A stretch of DNA of 5,776 nt from Candidatus Melainabacteria bacterium (GTDB lineage Bacteria > Cyanobacteriota > Vampirovibrionia > Obscuribacterales > Obscuribacteraceae), in assembly GCA_003175915.1 (NCBI GenBank), contig PSRH01000137.1, positions 1-5,776 of the forward strand. Direction: 5' to 3'. Positions 5,344 to 5,776 of this stretch are shown one piece after another; position 1 is the stretch's first letter; each line of letters begins with the position of its first letter. Both the position numbers and the translations under genes were made by a program. The notes under the pieces are model-generated. The model was not told the origin of the DNA, did no database searches, and saw nothing but the letters and a program-made list of their open reading frames with translations.

Positions 5344-5721
5344 TCAATCAGATTGTCCGTCCTGGTGGTCAGGTTCTGGATCAAATGGCCAGGGCAACGG
5401 CTCGTGCCAGACGATAGCCGTTCCTTCATCGGTCTTACCGATGGCAACGACAAGGCGGCTCTTTTCACCGCGACTTCTTTCTTCAATCCATACCGCTTTA
5501 CCCGGCTTCATTGCTTCGGCGTGCCGCAAAAGCCAGGACTTCAAGGCAAGCACTTCTCGATCGTTTAGATCCACCGATTCCGGCACAATCAAGCTTTTGT
5601 CGAGGTGGCGTCGCAAAATCTCCAACAATCGCAGAGGCTTGTCCTCAGCGGTGTAGGTATCGCCGCCAACATGAATCTCGTTGAGCATTGCCTCAGTACC
5701 CGGATTGAACATTTGAATCAT
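5344..5721 (-). CDS. Uncharacterised soluble 125-aa protein with acidic tail
   Basis: I do not recognise the family. The protein has no signal peptide or membrane helix. Residues 13-20 (LNEIHVGG) and 26-40 (charged helix EDKPLRLLEILRRHL) are followed by PESVDLNDREVLALKSWLLRHAEAM (47-71), a likely helical pair. A predicted beta segment follows at 74-106 (KAVWIEERS, RLVVAIGK, TAIVWHEPL), and the tail at 107-125 is rich in Pro, Asp and Glu. ATG at 5721 is favoured: minus-strand GAGGAAG lies about 10 nt upstream, inside a small hairpin (plus strand GAGGA 5726-5730, TCCTC 5734-5738). Met4 and Met12 are alternatives. It is probably co-transcribed with the phosphoesterase-domain gene 59 nt downstream. 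A small GCGAA/TTCGC hairpin (5328-5332, 5337-5341) lies in that gap. Confidence 0.6.
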   Translation of the reverse strand: MIQMFNPGTEAMLNEIHVGGDTYTAEDKPLRLLEILRRHLDKSLIVPESVDLNDREVLALKSWLLRHAEAMKPGKAVWIEERSRGEKSRLVVAIGKTDEGTAIVWHEPLPWPFDPEPDHQDGQSD

Positions 5722-5750
5722 AGCCGAGGAGCTTCCTCAGGACTGGCAAT

Positions 5751-5767
5751 GCGAAGACTTCGCGAAG
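5751..5767. repeat. Overlapping palindromes near the right edge
   Basis: GCGAAG-A-CTTCGC (5751-5763) is a 6-bp inverted repeat around one base, and it overlaps the perfect 10-bp palindrome CTTCGCGAAG (5758-5767). The site is 30 bp upstream of the 5344-5721 start codon and could be an operator for that gene or part of a hairpin belonging to sequence beyond the edge. No function can be assigned. Confidence 0.35.
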
Positions 5768-5776
5768 CAATTTTGC

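Overview
The window is bacterial chromosomal DNA of roughly balanced base composition (about 50% GC by eye), with tightly packed housekeeping-type genes and no sign of a phage, insertion sequence, CRISPR array or rRNA/tRNA gene. Most genes lack a good Shine-Dalgarno (SD) sequence. The mix includes a membrane-anchored protein with a weak DUF4388/PATAN-like pattern, a degenerate response-regulator receiver and a stand-alone LigD-type phosphoesterase domain. It would fit a free-living member of a poorly cultured phylum; the Obscuribacter/Melainabacteria lineage is my tentative guess, but the sequence shown cannot prove it.

Layout, left to right. Positions 1-90 hold what is probably the start of a minus-strand gene running off the left edge. 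Next comes a small plus-strand gene (163-294, 43 codons) with a near-perfect SD, preceded by a strong imperfect inverted repeat that covers the SD and start codon, and followed by a classic intrinsic terminator (322-357). Positions 390-3362 form a minus-strand gene cluster read in the order non-hydrolysing UDP-GlcNAc 2-epimerase (wecB type), acyl-CoA dehydrogenase, xanthine phosphoribosyltransferase (xpt). A 125-bp divergent spacer then leads to a plus-strand gene for a C-terminally membrane-anchored protein (3488-4165). A 276-bp gene-free stretch follows. It contains a TATAAT box and a foldable leader ahead of a degenerate receiver-domain protein (4442-4816). The right end carries two minus-strand genes, an uncharacterised 125-aa acidic-tailed protein (5344-5721) and a small LigD-like 3'-phosphoesterase-domain protein (4940-5284), converging on the receiver gene.

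How the genes work together: the 390-3362 cluster joins three enzymes from unrelated pathways (envelope sugar nucleotide supply, acyl-CoA oxidation, purine salvage), so it looks like a co-transcribed housekeeping run rather than a dedicated pathway. The two most interesting signals are RNA-level: the inverted repeat over the small gene's ribosome binding site (105-163), and the structured leader upstream of the receiver gene (about 4308-4441), in which one strand of the main helix could alternatively pair with the G-rich stretch just ahead of the start codon. No coherent new multi-gene system is evident.
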